Positions 1 to 9,801 are shown, numbered from the stretch's first letter. The stretch: 64,000 bases of DNA from Aeromonas salmonicida subsp. salmonicida (GCF_001643305.1 NZ_LSGW01000044.1:275605-339604); one strand, 5' to 3'. The notes: generated from the sequence alone by a model not told the origin. Made by a program: numbers and translations.

Positions 1-233
1 CGATCCGCCTGGCCTTCCAGAGTCTGGATGCGGGCATCCATCTTGCGAACCTGATCGATGAGCGGCACCTTGAAGTGCAAACCGGGCTCATAAAGCCGCG
101 GCTCGCCGGATTCAACCCGCTTCACCTTGCCAAACTGGACGACAATCCCCTTCTGACCTTCATCAATGATGAAGATGGAAGAGAAGCAGACCATGGCGGC
201 TACAGCGATGACACCAATAGCTATTTTTTTCAT
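1..233 (-). CDS. hflC: HflC, FtsH protease modulator (5' part, cut by window edge)
   Basis: Only the first 77 codons are present and the gene runs off the left edge. The product begins MKKIAIGVIAVAAM, a single N-terminal membrane anchor, then enters the SPFH/prohibitin-like region (IIDEGQKGIVVQFGKV). In the known family, HflC pairs with HflK in the inner membrane with the SPFH domain on the periplasmic side, and the complex encloses and restrains the FtsH protease. The gene starts 3 bases after the hflK stop, so it is certainly co-transcribed and probably translationally coupled, as in E. coli. Confidence 0.95.
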   Translation of the reverse strand, partial: MKKIAIGVIAVAAMVCFSSIFIIDEGQKGIVVQFGKVKRVESGEPRLYEPGLHFKVPLIDQVRKMDARIQTLEGQAD

Positions 234-236
234 CTA

Positions 237-1385
237 TTAGTTTCTCCCTGAGCTGAAACGGTCACCGCTACGCAGCGGGGTCGGTGTGGAGTTGGCCCCT
301 TCGTTGGACGGCGGCGTCGATTCCACCACTGACGTGCCAGCCGGACGAGCCGGTTGCACTGCCGTTGCTTTACCAGACAACTTGTCGAGAGGCAGATAGA
401 TCATGCTGTTGTTACCAGCGGGCATGTCAACCAGCACCTTGTTGGCCTGTTGATAGAGCTCTTCCATCGTTTCCAGATAGATACGCTCACGGGTCAATTC
501 AGGTGCGGCCTGATACTGGGGCAGCAACTCGTTGAAGCGAGCCACTTCACCCTTGGCCTTCAGCACTATCTGGGACTTGTAACCTTCAGCTTCCTGCTCC
601 AGACGCTTGACCGAGCCGCGAGCCTTTGGCTCAACTTCACGGGCATAGGCTTCTGCTTCACGAATGAAACGCTGCTCATCTTCCTGGGCGGAAATGGCAT
701 CATCGAAGGCATCTTTAACCTCTTCAGGCGGACGAGCCGGCAGGAAGTTGACGTCGACGATCTGAAGACCCATCTGATACGGTTCAATGATACCGTCGAT
801 CACCTGCCAGGTTTCCTGACGGACCTTTTCCCGACCAGTGGTCAGGACATCGTCCATCCGGGTGTGGCCCACTACATAGCGCAGGGCGCTATCGGTGGCC
901 TGACCCAGGCTCTCGTCAGCATTGGTGACGCTGAACAGATACTGCTCGGGATCGACCACGCGATACTGCACGTCCATTTCGACACGCACTACGTTTTCGT
1001 CCTGAGTCAGCATGAAGCCGGAGGCGGGCAGCGAGCGTACAGACTCGACATCCACCGGGATCACCCGGTCGATGAAGGTCGGTTTCCAGCGCAGGCCCGG
1101 ATCCACGTTATGGGAGTACTCCCCAAAACGCAGCACCACACCCCGCTCTGCTTCGCGAATGGTATAGAAGCCGCTGACGACCCACACCACCACAGCAACC
1201 ACCAGGGCGATAGAGAGACCAAAACGGCCCATCTCGCCACCTGACTTGCCACCACCCAGCAAACCACCAAAACGGCGGCTTACCTTGCGCAACATCTCGT
1301 CCAGATCAGGGGGTCCCTGATTCTTGCCGTTGTTCCCCCAAGGGTCACGGTCTTTGCCGTTGTTTCCAGGCTCATTCCAAGCCAT
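237..1385 (-). CDS. hflK: HflK, FtsH protease modulator
   Basis: Predicted 382-residue inner-membrane SPFH-family protein, partner of HflC in the complex that regulates FtsH. The N-terminus MAWNEPGNNGKDRDPWG is the usual glycine/asparagine-rich HflK start. One membrane helix follows at about residues 55-75, then the SPFH domain (TIREAERGVVLRFGEY) and a charged helical stretch. The C-terminal tail is proline- and serine-rich. An in-frame ATG lies 4 codons upstream, but a GGAG motif 8 bases before the chosen ATG and the family N-terminus favour this start. It sits between hflX and hflC in the conserved hfq-hflX-hflK-hflC order. Confidence 0.95.
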   Translation of the reverse strand: MAWNEPGNNGKDRDPWGNNGKNQGPPDLDEMLRKVSRRFGGLLGGGKSGGEMGRFGLSIALVVAVVVWVVSGFYTIREAERGVVLRFGEYSHNVDPGLRWKPTFIDRVIPVDVESVRSLPASGFMLTQDENVVRVEMDVQYRVVDPEQYLFSVTNADESLGQATDSALRYVVGHTRMDDVLTTGREKVRQETWQVIDGIIEPYQMGLQIVDVNFLPARPPEEVKDAFDDAISAQEDEQRFIREAEAYAREVEPKARGSVKRLEQEAEGYKSQIVLKAKGEVARFNELLPQYQAAPELTRERIYLETMEELYQQANKVLVDMPAGNNSMIYLPLDKLSGKATAVQPARPAGTSVVESTPPSNEGANSTPTPLRSGDRFSSGRN

Positions 1386-1477
1386 CAGCATCTCCATTAA
1401 TACAAGCGGATGGATATCAACTCTATCTGGCCATCAATCATTGATGAAGCCTGCAAACATTCATCTTCATCGACGAA

Positions 1478-2764
1478 TCAATGCCTGATAAAGCGTTGTA
1501 AATTCTCGCCTTCCTGTTTCACGAGGCGGTTCCAGTCGGCCAGTTGCAGGCGAACTTGCAACACAAAATCCCCCTCCTCGCTGAAACCTTCCTGCTCAAT
1601 GCCTTTGAGGCGATAGAGCGCACTTCGCAATCTGGCGGCCGAAGGGGGTAACTGCAAGGTGTGATGCACCATGGATCCAGCCAGCAACTCGGTCAGGGCC
1701 GTAAACAGGTATTCACAGCCTTCGCCGCTCTGGGCAGACAACCAGAGTCGCACCGGGCGCCCCTCATCATCCCGCTCCAGACCAGCCGGACGATTCGCCA
1801 GCTTGTCTATCTTGTTACAGATCATCAACTGGGGCCTGTCATCGGCCTCAATTTCGGCCAACACCTGCTGTACCGAATCGATATTCTCTTGCATCTGTTC
1901 GTCGGCACAATCCACCACGTGCAGCAACAAGTCCGCTTCGCGGGTCTCCTGCAGCGTCGCTTTGAAAGCTGCGACCAGATCATGGGGCAAGTGCCGAATA
2001 AATCCAACTGTATCCGCCAGAATCACATCACCCACATCCCGGATCACCAATTTACGCAAGGTGGGATCCAGTGTTGCGAACAATTGATCGGCAGCATATA
2101 CGCTGGCAGCTGTAAGTTGGTTGAACAAAGTGGATTTTCCGGCGTTGGTGTAACCTACCAGTGAAACGGTCGGTACCTCATTGCGGTTACGGGCACGACG
2201 GCCCTGTTCCCGCTGTTTGGCCACTTTGTCGAGCCGACGCAAAATCGCCTTGATGCGCTCACGCAACAGGCGACGGTCAGTTTCCATCTGGGTCTCACCC
2301 GGACCGCGCAGACCGATCCCGCCCTTCTGACGTTCAAGGTGGGTCCAGCCGCGCACAAGGCGAGTAGAAAGATGGCGTAACTGGGCAAGCTCGACCTGCA
2401 ACTTGCCTTCGTGGGTTCGGGCGCGCTGGGCAAAGATATCCAGGATCAGGCCGGTTCTGTCCACGACACGGCACTGGAACAGGCGTTCCAGATTGCGTTC
2501 CTGGGCAGGGGTCAGGGCATGGTTGAAGATCACCACGTCTGCGCCCAGCATCTGCACCTGGGACGCGATCTCTTCAGCCTTGCCGCTGCCGACAAAGAGT
2601 TTGGCGCTGGGTGCACTGCGGTTGGTGGTCACCACCCCCAATGCATTGACGCCGGCCGAGCTCACCAACATTTTGAGCTCTTCCAGATCCTCCCGCTCAC
2701 CCTCATCACTGAAGTTGACGTGCACCAGAACGGCCTGTTCGCCGGCTTCATAACGGTCAAACAA
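1478..2764 (-). CDS. hflX: HflX, ribosome-associated GTPase
   Basis: A 428-residue GTPase of the Obg-HflX group. HflX proteins bind the 50S subunit and split or rescue stalled 70S ribosomes under stress. The N-terminal HflX domain (FDRYEAGEQAVLVHVNF) leads into the glycine-rich linker GGIGLRGPGETQMETD. The G domain follows from about residue 200, with G1 GYTNAGKST, G3 DTVGFI and G4 NKID. The start codon is TTG, supported by an AAGGAG ribosome binding site. It lies 63 bases downstream of hfq and is probably co-transcribed with it. Confidence 0.95.
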   Translation of the reverse strand: MFDRYEAGEQAVLVHVNFSDEGEREDLEELKMLVSSAGVNALGVVTTNRSAPSAKLFVGSGKAEEIASQVQMLGADVVIFNHALTPAQERNLERLFQCRVVDRTGLILDIFAQRARTHEGKLQVELAQLRHLSTRLVRGWTHLERQKGGIGLRGPGETQMETDRRLLRERIKAILRRLDKVAKQREQGRRARNRNEVPTVSLVGYTNAGKSTLFNQLTAASVYAADQLFATLDPTLRKLVIRDVGDVILADTVGFIRHLPHDLVAAFKATLQETREADLLLHVVDCADEQMQENIDSVQQVLAEIEADDRPQLMICNKIDKLANRPAGLERDDEGRPVRLWLSAQSGEGCEYLFTALTELLAGSMVHHTLQLPPSAARLRSALYRLKGIEQEGFSEEGDFVLQVRLQLADWNRLVKQEGENLQRFIRH

Positions 2765-2827
2765 GCGCTTGCTCCTTGACAGGAATCATGACGAATCTGA
2801 ATTGGCGAGTCGTCTCGCCTCGAGATA

Positions 2828-3091
2828 TCACGCTTCAGCTTCACCCTGTTCTTCGCCAGCTGCGCCAGGGACGTGCTGGTGATGGTTGACGGCACGGGCC
2901 GGCACCACGGTGGAAATAGCGTGCTTGTAGACCATCTGGCTCACGGTGTTCTTCAGCAAAATGACAAACTGGTCAAACGATTCGATCTGACCCTGCAGTT
3001 TGATGCCGTTCACCAAATAAATAGAAACAGGAATCCGCTCACGGCGCAGCGCATTCAAAAACGGGTCTTGGAGAGATTGCCCCTTAGCCAT
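2828..3091 (-). CDS. hfq: Hfq, RNA chaperone
   Basis: An 87-residue Sm-like protein that forms a hexamer and pairs small RNAs with their mRNA targets. The Sm1 motif ([20 protein letters not shown] and following) and the Sm2 motif ([10 protein letters not shown]) are intact, with the proximal-face residues around QDPFLN and the YKH signature. The C-terminal tail is short and acidic ([11 protein letters not shown]), compared with 102 residues in E. coli. A GGAAAAG motif precedes the ATG. The gene lies between miaA and hflX, the classic position. Confidence 0.97.
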   Translation of the reverse strand: MAKGQSLQDPFLNALRRERIPVSIYLVNGIKLQGQIESFDQFVILLKNTVSQMVYKHAISTVVPARAVNHHQHVPGAAGEEQGEAEA

Positions 3092-3161
3092 CTTCTTTTC
3101 CTTATAGTTTGTTGTTTTTAAACACCGGATATCAATATAACAACCTGATTATACAGGAGTG

Positions 3162-4088
3162 TCAAGCCACTCCGGCACGGGCAACGACCCTTGCCAGATT
3201 GCCAGACTCACCAGATTCCAGCCAGGTGACTTCAGGCCAACCGCGCAACCAGGTCATTTGACGCTTGGCCAACTGGCGGGTGGCAACAATACCGCGATAG
3301 CGCATCTCATCATACTCCACTTCCCCTGCCAGGTAGTCCCACATTTGGCGGTAGCCAACGCAGCGAATAGCTGGCAGGTGGGGGGTGAGATCGCCTCGTT
3401 CATAAAGCGCACGCACCTCTTGCTCGAAGCCACTTTGCAACATCTTGTCAAAGCGCTGTTCGATGCGCTTGTGCAACAGGGCGCGATCGCTCGGGGCAAT
3501 GGCAAACTGGTGTACCCGATACGGCAACCCTTCCCCCTGCACCTGAGTCAGTTCGGTCAGGGTTTTGCCACTGATGCGATACACCTCCAAGGCCCGGCTA
3601 AGACGCTGCGGGTCATTGGGATGAATACGGGCGCCGGCAACCGGGTCGATCCGCACCAGCTCATCGTGCAGCGCCTGCCAGCCGAGGCGTGCAGCCTCCT
3701 CTTCCAGCTCGGCGCGAATGGCTGGATCGGCGGATGGCAGCGGAGAAAGCCCCTCCAGCAGTGCCTTGAAATAGAGCATTGTGCCCCCCACCAGCAGCGG
3801 AATGCGGCCACGGGCGACAATATCGTTCATCTCCCGCAGGGCATCGCGGCAAAAGTCGGCGGCCGAATAGCTCAAGGCAGGATCGATAATATCGATCAAC
3901 TTGTGGGGAGCCAGAGCCAACTCTTGCGCCGTCGGCTTGGCAGTCCCTATATCCATGCCGCGATAGATAAGCGCAGAGTCCACGCTGATGATGTCGCAAG
4001 GCAGGGTTTGGCACAGGGCGATGGCGAGATCCGTCTTGCCGGAGGCCGTTGGCCCCATCAAAAAAATTGCATTCGGCAAGTCAGTCAC
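3162..4088 (-). CDS. miaA: MiaA, tRNA dimethylallyltransferase
   Basis: About 308 residues. MiaA transfers a dimethylallyl group to N6 of A37 in tRNAs that read UNN codons. The P-loop GPTASGKT is near the N-terminus, followed by [19 protein letters not shown], the substrate-binding signature of the family. A TTG two codons upstream could also start the frame. The GTG at 4088 lies 8 bases after GAGGA and gives the family N-terminus (V)[12 protein letters not shown], so it is preferred. The first codons lie on a diverged copy of the mutL 3' end, described under the 35-residue ORF that overlaps this start. Confidence 0.95.
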   Translation of the reverse strand: MTDLPNAIFLMGPTASGKTDLAIALCQTLPCDIISVDSALIYRGMDIGTAKPTAQELALAPHKLIDIIDPALSYSAADFCRDALREMNDIVARGRIPLLVGGTMLYFKALLEGLSPLPSADPAIRAELEEEAARLGWQALHDELVRIDPVAGARIHPNDPQRLSRALEVYRISGKTLTELTQVQGEGLPYRVHQFAIAPSDRALLHKRIEQRFDKMLQSGFEQEVRALYERGDLTPHLPAIRCVGYRQMWDYLAGEVEYDEMRYRGIVATRQLAKRQMTWLRGWPEVTWLESGESGNLARVVARAGVA

Positions 4089-4188
4089 GTTCAAATTCCT
4101 CGATCAGATTTACCAGCGACAGCGAGCACATCACGGGCTTATTGCCAAGCTGTGTGTTGGAACAAGCACTCGGCAACTCAGCCGTCAT
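4081..4188 (-). CDS. Candidate 35-residue mini-ORF bridging mutL and miaA
   Basis: An open frame starts with ATG inside the last codons of mutL (shifted one base) and ends with TGA inside the first codons of miaA. Residues 1-8, MTAELPSA, resemble the MiaA start (V)TDLPNA. Residues 22-35, [14 protein letters not shown], resemble the MutL tail [13 protein letters not shown]. The DNA at 4086-4120 aligns without gaps to 4186-4220 at a spacing of 100 bases, with 23 of 35 positions identical by hand count. The ORF therefore looks like a by-product of a duplicated mutL-tail/miaA-head junction. Whether it is translated is unknown. Confidence 0.35.
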   Translation of the reverse strand: MTAELPSACSNTQLGNKPVMCSLSLVNLIEEFERD

Positions 4189-6061
4189 GTGCAAACGCCT
4201 CCAGCACTGTCGTCAGCGACACGGGGCGCACCATGCGAATATCTGCCAATTGGTCACTGAAATCGGCCACAAGTTCCGTCAGCAAGCGATTGGCTGTTGA
4301 AAAATCGTATATTTTTTCGTGGCTTATCCCCTGCTCAACCAACCATTGGCATAATACTTCAGCCAGCTGGCTCGCATCACTGTCAGATCCGCTCTCGATA
4401 ATTTGCAACAATTCGGGTAATAGCCGCACCAGATCGGTCTGGCGCAGCAAGGCTGGCACCCGAGTCAGGATCATGGTGTCACGCCCCCCGCTTTTCAACT
4501 CCAGCCCCATCCGTTTGAGCAAACGTTCCTGCGCTTCAACCAGCGCTATCAGGTTTTTCGGCAGCTTGAACGAAACTGGCAGCAACAGGGGTTGCGCAGC
4601 CAGCCCCTGGCCCCAGGCTTCCAGCAACCAGTTGCGCAACAGCAGGCGCTCGGCCCGCACCAGGGAGAGCAGCGCCAGCTGGCCATCTCGCACCAACAAC
4701 AGATAGGCCTGCTCCACCAGGGTGAGTGCCTGCCAGACTCCGGGTGCGGTCTGAGCTGCTGCACTGGGCACCATTGCAGCGGTAGCGGATGCAGCAGACG
4801 CGGGCCCGGCACCGGGCAAGGTGGTGAGCAGTGCGCCCATGCTCCGCATCGCCTCCCGGCTGGGGGGCTCGGGCGGTTGGTAGTTGCCAGCACGCGCCGC
4901 GCTCCCTTCTCGTACTTCATTCGTCGAGGCAGGAGCCCGATAGCTGTGCTCGGCGCCATACCACTCGGGACGAGGCGCCTGGCCCGGGTATTCAATCTGC
5001 CCGCTGACAGGCAGCTCGACCAAGGTTTCGGCCAGCGGCTCTTCCTGATGAGCGGCGCTGACCCCTTCGCGGCGCAGCGCAGTAAACAGCGCCTGAAAGA
5101 TAAAGTCGTGGATCAGCCGCGCCTGATGAAAACGCACCTCGTGCTTGGCAGGATGAACGTTCACATCCACCTGGTGGGGATCCAGCTCGATATAGAGCAC
5201 ATAGGCGGCGAAGCGGTCGGTGGGCAGCAGCTCGTCATAGGCCTGGCGGATGGCATGATTGATGAGCTTGTCGCGCATCATGCGACCGTTCACATAGGTG
5301 TATTGCAGGTCGTTCTGCGGTCTGGCCCCCTCAGGCAATGCCAGCCACCCCCACAGACGTACGTCGCTATGTTCGCTCTCCACCGCCAGCGCATGATGCA
5401 TGAAGGGGGTGCCACAAACGGCGGCGAGCCGACGCTCCTGCTCCGCTACCGTATTGGCAGCCTTGTACTGGCGCATCACCTTGCCGTTGTGGCGCAGGAT
5501 CAGAGTGACATCGAAACGGGAGAGCGCAATGCGGCGCACCAGCTCATCGATATGGGCAAATTCGGTCTTTTCACTGCGCATGAACTTGCGCCGCGCCGGG
5601 GTATTGAAGAAGAGATCCACCACTTCCACCGTGGTGCCAACCGGATGGGCCGCCGGTTTGACGGTGACGTTCATCTCTCGCCCTTCAGCCTGTGCCTGCC
5701 AGGCTTCGGACTGATCCTGGGTGCGGGAGGTAAATGTGAGACGGGAGACAGAGCTGATGGAGGCAAGTGCCTCGCCGCGAAAGCCGAGACTGCAGATCCC
5801 TTCCAGATCATCCAGGGTCGCCACCTTGGAGGTAGCGTGGCGCGACAACGCCAGCACCAGCTCGTCTTTGGCGACGCCGCAGCCGTTGTCCCGAATGCGG
5901 ATCAGCTTGGCACCGCCCTTGTCGATGTCTATTTCGACCCGATCGGCACCCGCGTCCAGGCTGTTTTCCACCAGCTCCTTCACGACAGAGGAGGGCCGCT
6001 CCACCACCTCTCCGGCGGCAATCTGGTTGGCCAGGATCGGCGGTAAAATACGGATCGGCAT
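4178..6061 (-). CDS. mutL: MutL, DNA mismatch repair protein
   Basis: A 627-residue GHKL ATPase that links MutS mismatch recognition to MutH and UvrD. The N-terminal ATPase motifs are complete: motif I around ELVENSLDAGA (E and N for Mg-ATP), motif II DNGCG, and motif III LGFRGEALASI. The middle is a variable, alanine/proline-rich linker (about residues 340-440), and the C-terminal dimerisation domain follows. It lacks the DQHA endonuclease motif, as expected for a MutH-dependent system. The ATG follows AGGAGTAAACC. The 126 bases upstream contain a diverged extra copy of this gene's start. Confidence 0.97.
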   Translation of the reverse strand: MPIRILPPILANQIAAGEVVERPSSVVKELVENSLDAGADRVEIDIDKGGAKLIRIRDNGCGVAKDELVLALSRHATSKVATLDDLEGICSLGFRGEALASISSVSRLTFTSRTQDQSEAWQAQAEGREMNVTVKPAAHPVGTTVEVVDLFFNTPARRKFMRSEKTEFAHIDELVRRIALSRFDVTLILRHNGKVMRQYKAANTVAEQERRLAAVCGTPFMHHALAVESEHSDVRLWGWLALPEGARPQNDLQYTYVNGRMMRDKLINHAIRQAYDELLPTDRFAAYVLYIELDPHQVDVNVHPAKHEVRFHQARLIHDFIFQALFTALRREGVSAAHQEEPLAETLVELPVSGQIEYPGQAPRPEWYGAEHSYRAPASTNEVREGSAARAGNYQPPEPPSREAMRSMGALLTTLPGAGPASAASATAAMVPSAAAQTAPGVWQALTLVEQAYLLLVRDGQLALLSLVRAERLLLRNWLLEAWGQGLAAQPLLLPVSFKLPKNLIALVEAQERLLKRMGLELKSGGRDTMILTRVPALLRQTDLVRLLPELLQIIESGSDSDASQLAEVLCQWLVEQGISHEKIYDFSTANRLLTELVADFSDQLADIRMVRPVSLTTVLEAFAHDG

Positions 6062-6064
6062 GGT

Positions 6065-6187
6065 TTACTCCTGACTTTTAATCTTGCGGGATCCAGACAC
6101 TTTCACCACTGAGCAGAGCCGATCCACCGCATCACCGCCGGCGACAACCTGGTTGGCCAGGAGGGGCGGTAAAACAGGGATCGGCAT
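6065..6187 (-). CDS. Candidate 40-residue mini-ORF, duplicated mutL head fused to amiB-tail DNA
   Basis: The frame starts at an ATG preceded by CAGGAGTCAGCC and ends with TAA three bases before the mutL ATG, inside the mutL ribosome binding site. Residues 1-16 are MPIPVLPPLLANQVVA, against MutL MPIRILPPILANQIAA. The resemblance continues to DRLCSVVK (MutL ERPSSVVK). The last codons read DNA that matches the amiB 3' end (shared CCCGCAAGA..AAAA..CAGGAGT). The spacing between the two copies is 126 bases. This is a clear diverged tandem duplication. A role as a coupled leader for mutL is only inference. Confidence 0.45.
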   Translation of the reverse strand: MPIPVLPPLLANQVVAGGDAVDRLCSVVKVSGSRKIKSQE

Positions 6188-6203
6188 GGCTGACTCCTGG
6201 TTT

Positions 6204-7754
6204 TTATTCTTGCGGGATATAGAGCACCTGCCCTATCTGGATATCCCGTGATTTGAGTTTGTTGATCTCCACCAGCCGGGCCTGGCTCACCCTGTGCTTC
6301 TCGGCAAGGCGGGAGAGGCTCTCGCCCCGTCTGACGACGTGGCGCAGCATTCTGGACTTCTGATTGGCCTGCACGCTGGTGACCGGTACGCTCGGCTCCT
6401 TGGCGGCCACCGAGTAGGGTTTGATCACACCGGCGCCAGACGAGCTGCTGACACTGCTGACAGGCGCACCACCATCGCGCACTGTGGCAGGCATACGATT
6501 GGTCACCACGGGCTGGGATTGTACCTGCACCGGTTTGCTCACGGCGGCAGGCTTGTTGACGGCAACGGGCCTGCTGACGGCAGCCGGCCGACTGGCCTGT
6601 CCCTTGCCAGTCAGCATGGCGCCCTTGGTCGGATGAGCGCGGTAGTAATTGCGGATCCCCTCGAAGATGGCACGGGCCAGCTTGTCTTGATAGGCGGGGG
6701 TAGCCAGCAGCTTTTCTTCCGCATGGTTGGAGATAAAACCTGTCTCTACCAGCACGGAGGGAATGTCCGGGGCTTTCAGCACAGCCAGACTGGCATGCTC
6801 CGGCGCCTTTTTGTGCAATCTGGCCACCTTGCCCATGGAGCGCAGGATCTGGCGGCTGACGTCATAGCCCTCGGCACGGGACTTGTCCATGGAGAGATCG
6901 AGGAAGGTCTGCGCCAGATAGGGATTCGGGTCGGATTCGGCCAATACCTTGCCTACCCCACCCAGCAGTTCCCCCTGTTTCTCCTGTTTCTCCAGCCAGC
7001 TGCCCATCTCGCGGTTGGCGCGATTGGTCGACAGCACCCAGACAGAGGCGCCGCGCGGCGTCGAGTTGTGGAAGCTGTCCGCGTGGACGGAGACCAGCAG
7101 ATCCGCCTTGGCCTTGCGGGCAATTTCGGAGCGCTTGTTCAGATCCACGAAGTAGTCCCCGCGGCGAGTCAGCACGGCGCGCATGCCGGGTTCCCTGTCA
7201 ATGAGTGCCGCCAGCTTCTGGGATACCGCCAGGGTGACTCGCTTCTCATAGGTGCGACGGGGGCCGATGGAGCCCGGGTCTTCCCCGCCGTGGCCCGGAT
7301 CGATTGCGATCACCACCCCCTTGCCTTTACCCCCCACAGGAGTGGCTTGCACGGCGGCGGCAGAGCGCTTCTCTTCATAAGGCAGGTCTATCACCAACCG
7401 GTGGCCATAGGGGCCTGCCGGCGCCAGCGGAAACACCACGGGTTTGATGGTGGAACTGAGATCCAGCACCAGCCGCAGTCCACCCTTTTCCAGCGGCGAG
7501 CTCTCGCGGATCTTGCGCACCAGCTCGCTGTTGTTCCCGATACGGGCCAGATTGGCGACGTTGTTCGCCCCTTTGAGGTCGATCACCAGTCGATCCGGGC
7601 CGGTCAGGGTGAAGTAGTTGTAATTGGGAGCACTGCTCATGTCGAGCACCACCCGGGTGTTATCCGGCGATGGCCATACCCGCACACTCTTGAGCTGATT
7701 CGCCCAGGAGGGTAAGGCCATCAGAGAGAGGGCAATAACAAGGATCAAGCGCAC
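6204..7754 (-). CDS. amiB: AmiB, N-acetylmuramoyl-L-alanine amidase
   Basis: A 516-residue periplasmic zinc amidase that cleaves septal peptidoglycan during daughter-cell separation. A Sec signal peptide ([18 protein letters not shown]) is followed by an AMIN domain (about 25-120), then the Amidase_3 catalytic domain (about 148-375) with the zinc motifs [17 protein letters not shown] and ETGFISN. A linker containing repeated [16 protein letters not shown] units follows, and a C-terminal LysM domain ends at [10 protein letters not shown]. The GTG start overlaps the tsaE end by 10 bases, so expression is probably coupled. Confidence 0.96.
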   Translation of the reverse strand: MRLILVIALSLMALPSWANQLKSVRVWPSPDNTRVVLDMSSAPNYNYFTLTGPDRLVIDLKGANNVANLARIGNNSELVRKIRESSPLEKGGLRLVLDLSSTIKPVVFPLAPAGPYGHRLVIDLPYEEKRSAAAVQATPVGGKGKGVVIAIDPGHGGEDPGSIGPRRTYEKRVTLAVSQKLAALIDREPGMRAVLTRRGDYFVDLNKRSEIARKAKADLLVSVHADSFHNSTPRGASVWVLSTNRANREMGSWLEKQEKQGELLGGVGKVLAESDPNPYLAQTFLDLSMDKSRAEGYDVSRQILRSMGKVARLHKKAPEHASLAVLKAPDIPSVLVETGFISNHAEEKLLATPAYQDKLARAIFEGIRNYYRAHPTKGAMLTGKGQASRPAAVSRPVAVNKPAAVSKPVQVQSQPVVTNRMPATVRDGGAPVSSVSSSSGAGVIKPYSVAAKEPSVPVTSVQANQKSRMLRHVVRRGESLSRLAEKHRVSQARLVEINKLKSRDIQIGQVLYIPQE

Positions 7755-8218
7755 GTAGATGACAACCGTTCCAGAATGGCTTCGCCAATAGCAGTGCGGG
7801 CTTCTATCAGAGCCTCACGCTGCTCGTTTACATAAGTCAGGGTAATGTCCAGATCGGGCGCCGGCAGCCAGCCTTCCCCCTTCTCCGGCCACTCCACCAG
7901 ACAGAGGGTATTGGCAGCAAAGTAGTCACGGATACCCATGAACTCCAGCTCTTCCGGATCAGCCAGACGATAGAGATCGAAGTGATAAACCTGCCAATCG
8001 GCCAGTTCATAGGGTTCAACCAGGGTATAGGTCGGGCTCTTGACCTTGCCCTGATGCCCCAGCCCTTGCACCCAGCCACGGGTCAGGGTGGTTTTTCCGG
8101 CCCCGAGGGAGCCGTGCAAGAACACCGTGGTCGCCTGCAGGCAGGCATGTGCCAGACGGCCACCCAGTGCCACTGTTGCTGCCTCGTCCGGCAGTGTCAT
8201 CATCAACTGTTTTGCCAT
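7745..8218 (-). CDS. tsaE: TsaE, t6A tRNA modification ATPase
   Basis: A 157-residue P-loop ATPase of the TsaBDE complex, which makes threonylcarbamoyladenosine at position 37 of ANN-decoding tRNAs. The Walker A motif is [13 protein letters not shown] (about residues 36-48). The family motif [11 protein letters not shown] and the Walker B-like [17 protein letters not shown] follow, then [10 protein letters not shown]. It sits 8 bases downstream of nnr and overlaps amiB, as in the E. coli nnr-tsaE-amiB cluster. Confidence 0.96.
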   Translation of the reverse strand: MAKQLMMTLPDEAATVALGGRLAHACLQATTVFLHGSLGAGKTTLTRGWVQGLGHQGKVKSPTYTLVEPYELADWQVYHFDLYRLADPEELEFMGIRDYFAANTLCLVEWPEKGEGWLPAPDLDITLTYVNEQREALIEARTAIGEAILERLSSTCA

Positions 8219-8226
8219 GTTCTTCT

Positions 8227-9737
8227 TTAACTTGTTATGGAGTCGGGATTAACCAGTCGACGGATAAAGGGCAGCAGGTCTGATGCCAGCATACCTCTCT
8301 CTCCGTCTGCGGCGGCCAGATCGGCCGCTTCCCCGTGGATCACGGCTCCCAGCCGGGTTGCCTCGACGGCAGACCAGCCCTGAGCCAACAGGGCGGCGAT
8401 TATACCAGACAAGAGATCGCCCATGCCGCCACTGGCCATGCCGGGATTGCCCTCATCACAGAGCGTGATTTGCTTGCCGTCATCAATGAGCGACCCCGCG
8501 CCCTTGAGCAGCACTACGCCGCCAAATCGCTGCTGCAGGCGCCGCACAGCGGCAAAGCGATCCGCTGCAATGTCGGCAATGGAGCAGCCCAGCAGGCGTG
8601 CCGCCTCACCCGGGTGAGGCGTGAGCACCCAATTATCCTGATGACGGGGACATAGCGCCAGCCAATTCAATCCATCGGCGTCCAATACCAGCGGCAAGCT
8701 GTCATTGACCAATAATTCAAAATGGCGCCGACCCCATTCGTCCTGACCGAGTCCCGGCCCCACCAGCCGCACCGAAGCCCAGTACTCATTCGGTTCAACC
8801 ACTGAGTTCATCAACTCGGCTTGATAGAGGCTGACGGGCCCATGACTCGGATGCTGGCACACCCGTACCAGACCCGCTCCCGCCCGCAGGCAGGCAAGAC
8901 CCGCCAGTACTATGGCTCCCTGCATGCCCACATTGCCCCCGGCCAGCAGCACCTTGCCGTGGGAGCCCTTGTGAGCCGAGCGCTGGCGCGGGGTAAGCAG
9001 GTGTTTGAGGCCGGGATAATCAATCCGCTCAGCCGCCGCTTGCAGCGTCTCCTCTGGCATGACTCCTAGGGGATCGCAGTCGAGTTGGCCCACCCCATCC
9101 ACACCATCGCTGGTAAGCATGCCTTGCTTGATGCCGATGAAGGTGAGGGTTCGAGTGGCACGCACCAGCGCCCCCATGGCACAGCCGGTATCGGCATTGA
9201 GGCCGGAGGGCAGATCCACCGCCAACACAGGCGCGCCCAAGCTATTCATTGTTGCGACGATCTTTGTCAGAAGCGGCGAGAGGGGGGTATGGACACCCGT
9301 GCCAAGCAGTGCATCTATCACCAGGTCCGGCGGCGGCAGTGAATCCAGCTCGCTGGCGCCTGCCATCAGCACAGTCCCCCCAGCGCCAGCCAGTCATCGG
9401 CGGCTCGCCTGGCATCCCCTTTCAGCTCGTCAGGCGCCCTGGCAGCGATCACCCGGGGTTCAAGGCCTATCTGTCTGGCGAGACGCGCCAGCACATAGCC
9501 ATCTCCGCCGTTGTTGCCCGGGCCGACAAAGATCCACCAACGGCAGCTCCGTGGCCAATGATGGGTGGCGTAGGTACGCAGCGCCGCACCGGCACGCTCC
9601 ATCAGGGCGTAGCGTTCCTGCCCTTCCCGCTTGGCCCAGCGCTGCTCCAGCGCGCGGATCTGTTCAGTCCGCCACAGTGATTGTGGTAAACTGCGCACCT
9701 CTTTCCCGCTGATAGCATCCCCGATGACCTTTACCAT
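8227..9737 (-). pseudogene. nnr: Nnr (YjeF), bifunctional NAD(P)HX epimerase/dehydratase, frameshifted
   Basis: The two halves lie in different frames. The epimerase half (9366-9737) has the GNNGGDGYVLARLA motif and ends early at DDWLALGGLC. The ADP-dependent dehydratase half (8227-9372, GTG start possible) has NPGMASGGMGDLLSG and is full length. Adding one base to the run of six C at 9376-9381 would join them as LALGGTVLMAGAS. Normally this is a single protein of about 500 residues that repairs hydrated NAD(P)H. The two halves overlap by 7 bases, so the dehydratase could still be made by reinitiation. A homopolymer sequencing error is an equally likely explanation. Confidence 0.85.
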
Positions 9738-9801
9738 GACGGCTCCTGACTTTCATCCATTAGCCCTGGCTGAGACGCTTCGGGCACGCGATGCGACATG
9801 A
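9736..9801 (+). CDS. Candidate 21-residue mini-ORF, first extra copy of the queG head
   Basis: The frame starts MTAPDFHPLALAE and ends with a TGA that overlaps the ATG of the next mini-ORF (ATGA). Its start codon overlaps the nnr start codon on the other strand. The QueG start is [13 protein letters not shown], and the DNA repeats as ATGACNNNNCCTGANTTTCA. It is followed 62 bases later by a second copy and 65 bases after that by queG itself. The duplication is visible in the sequence. Translation is not shown. Confidence 0.45.
   Translation: MTAPDFHPLALAETLRARDAT

Noticed and set aside
1398..1477. Possible diverged copy of the hflX tail before hflK
   Set aside because: About 30 bases look alike only after gaps are added; identity in the core is about 10 of 15, too weak to list with the clear cases.
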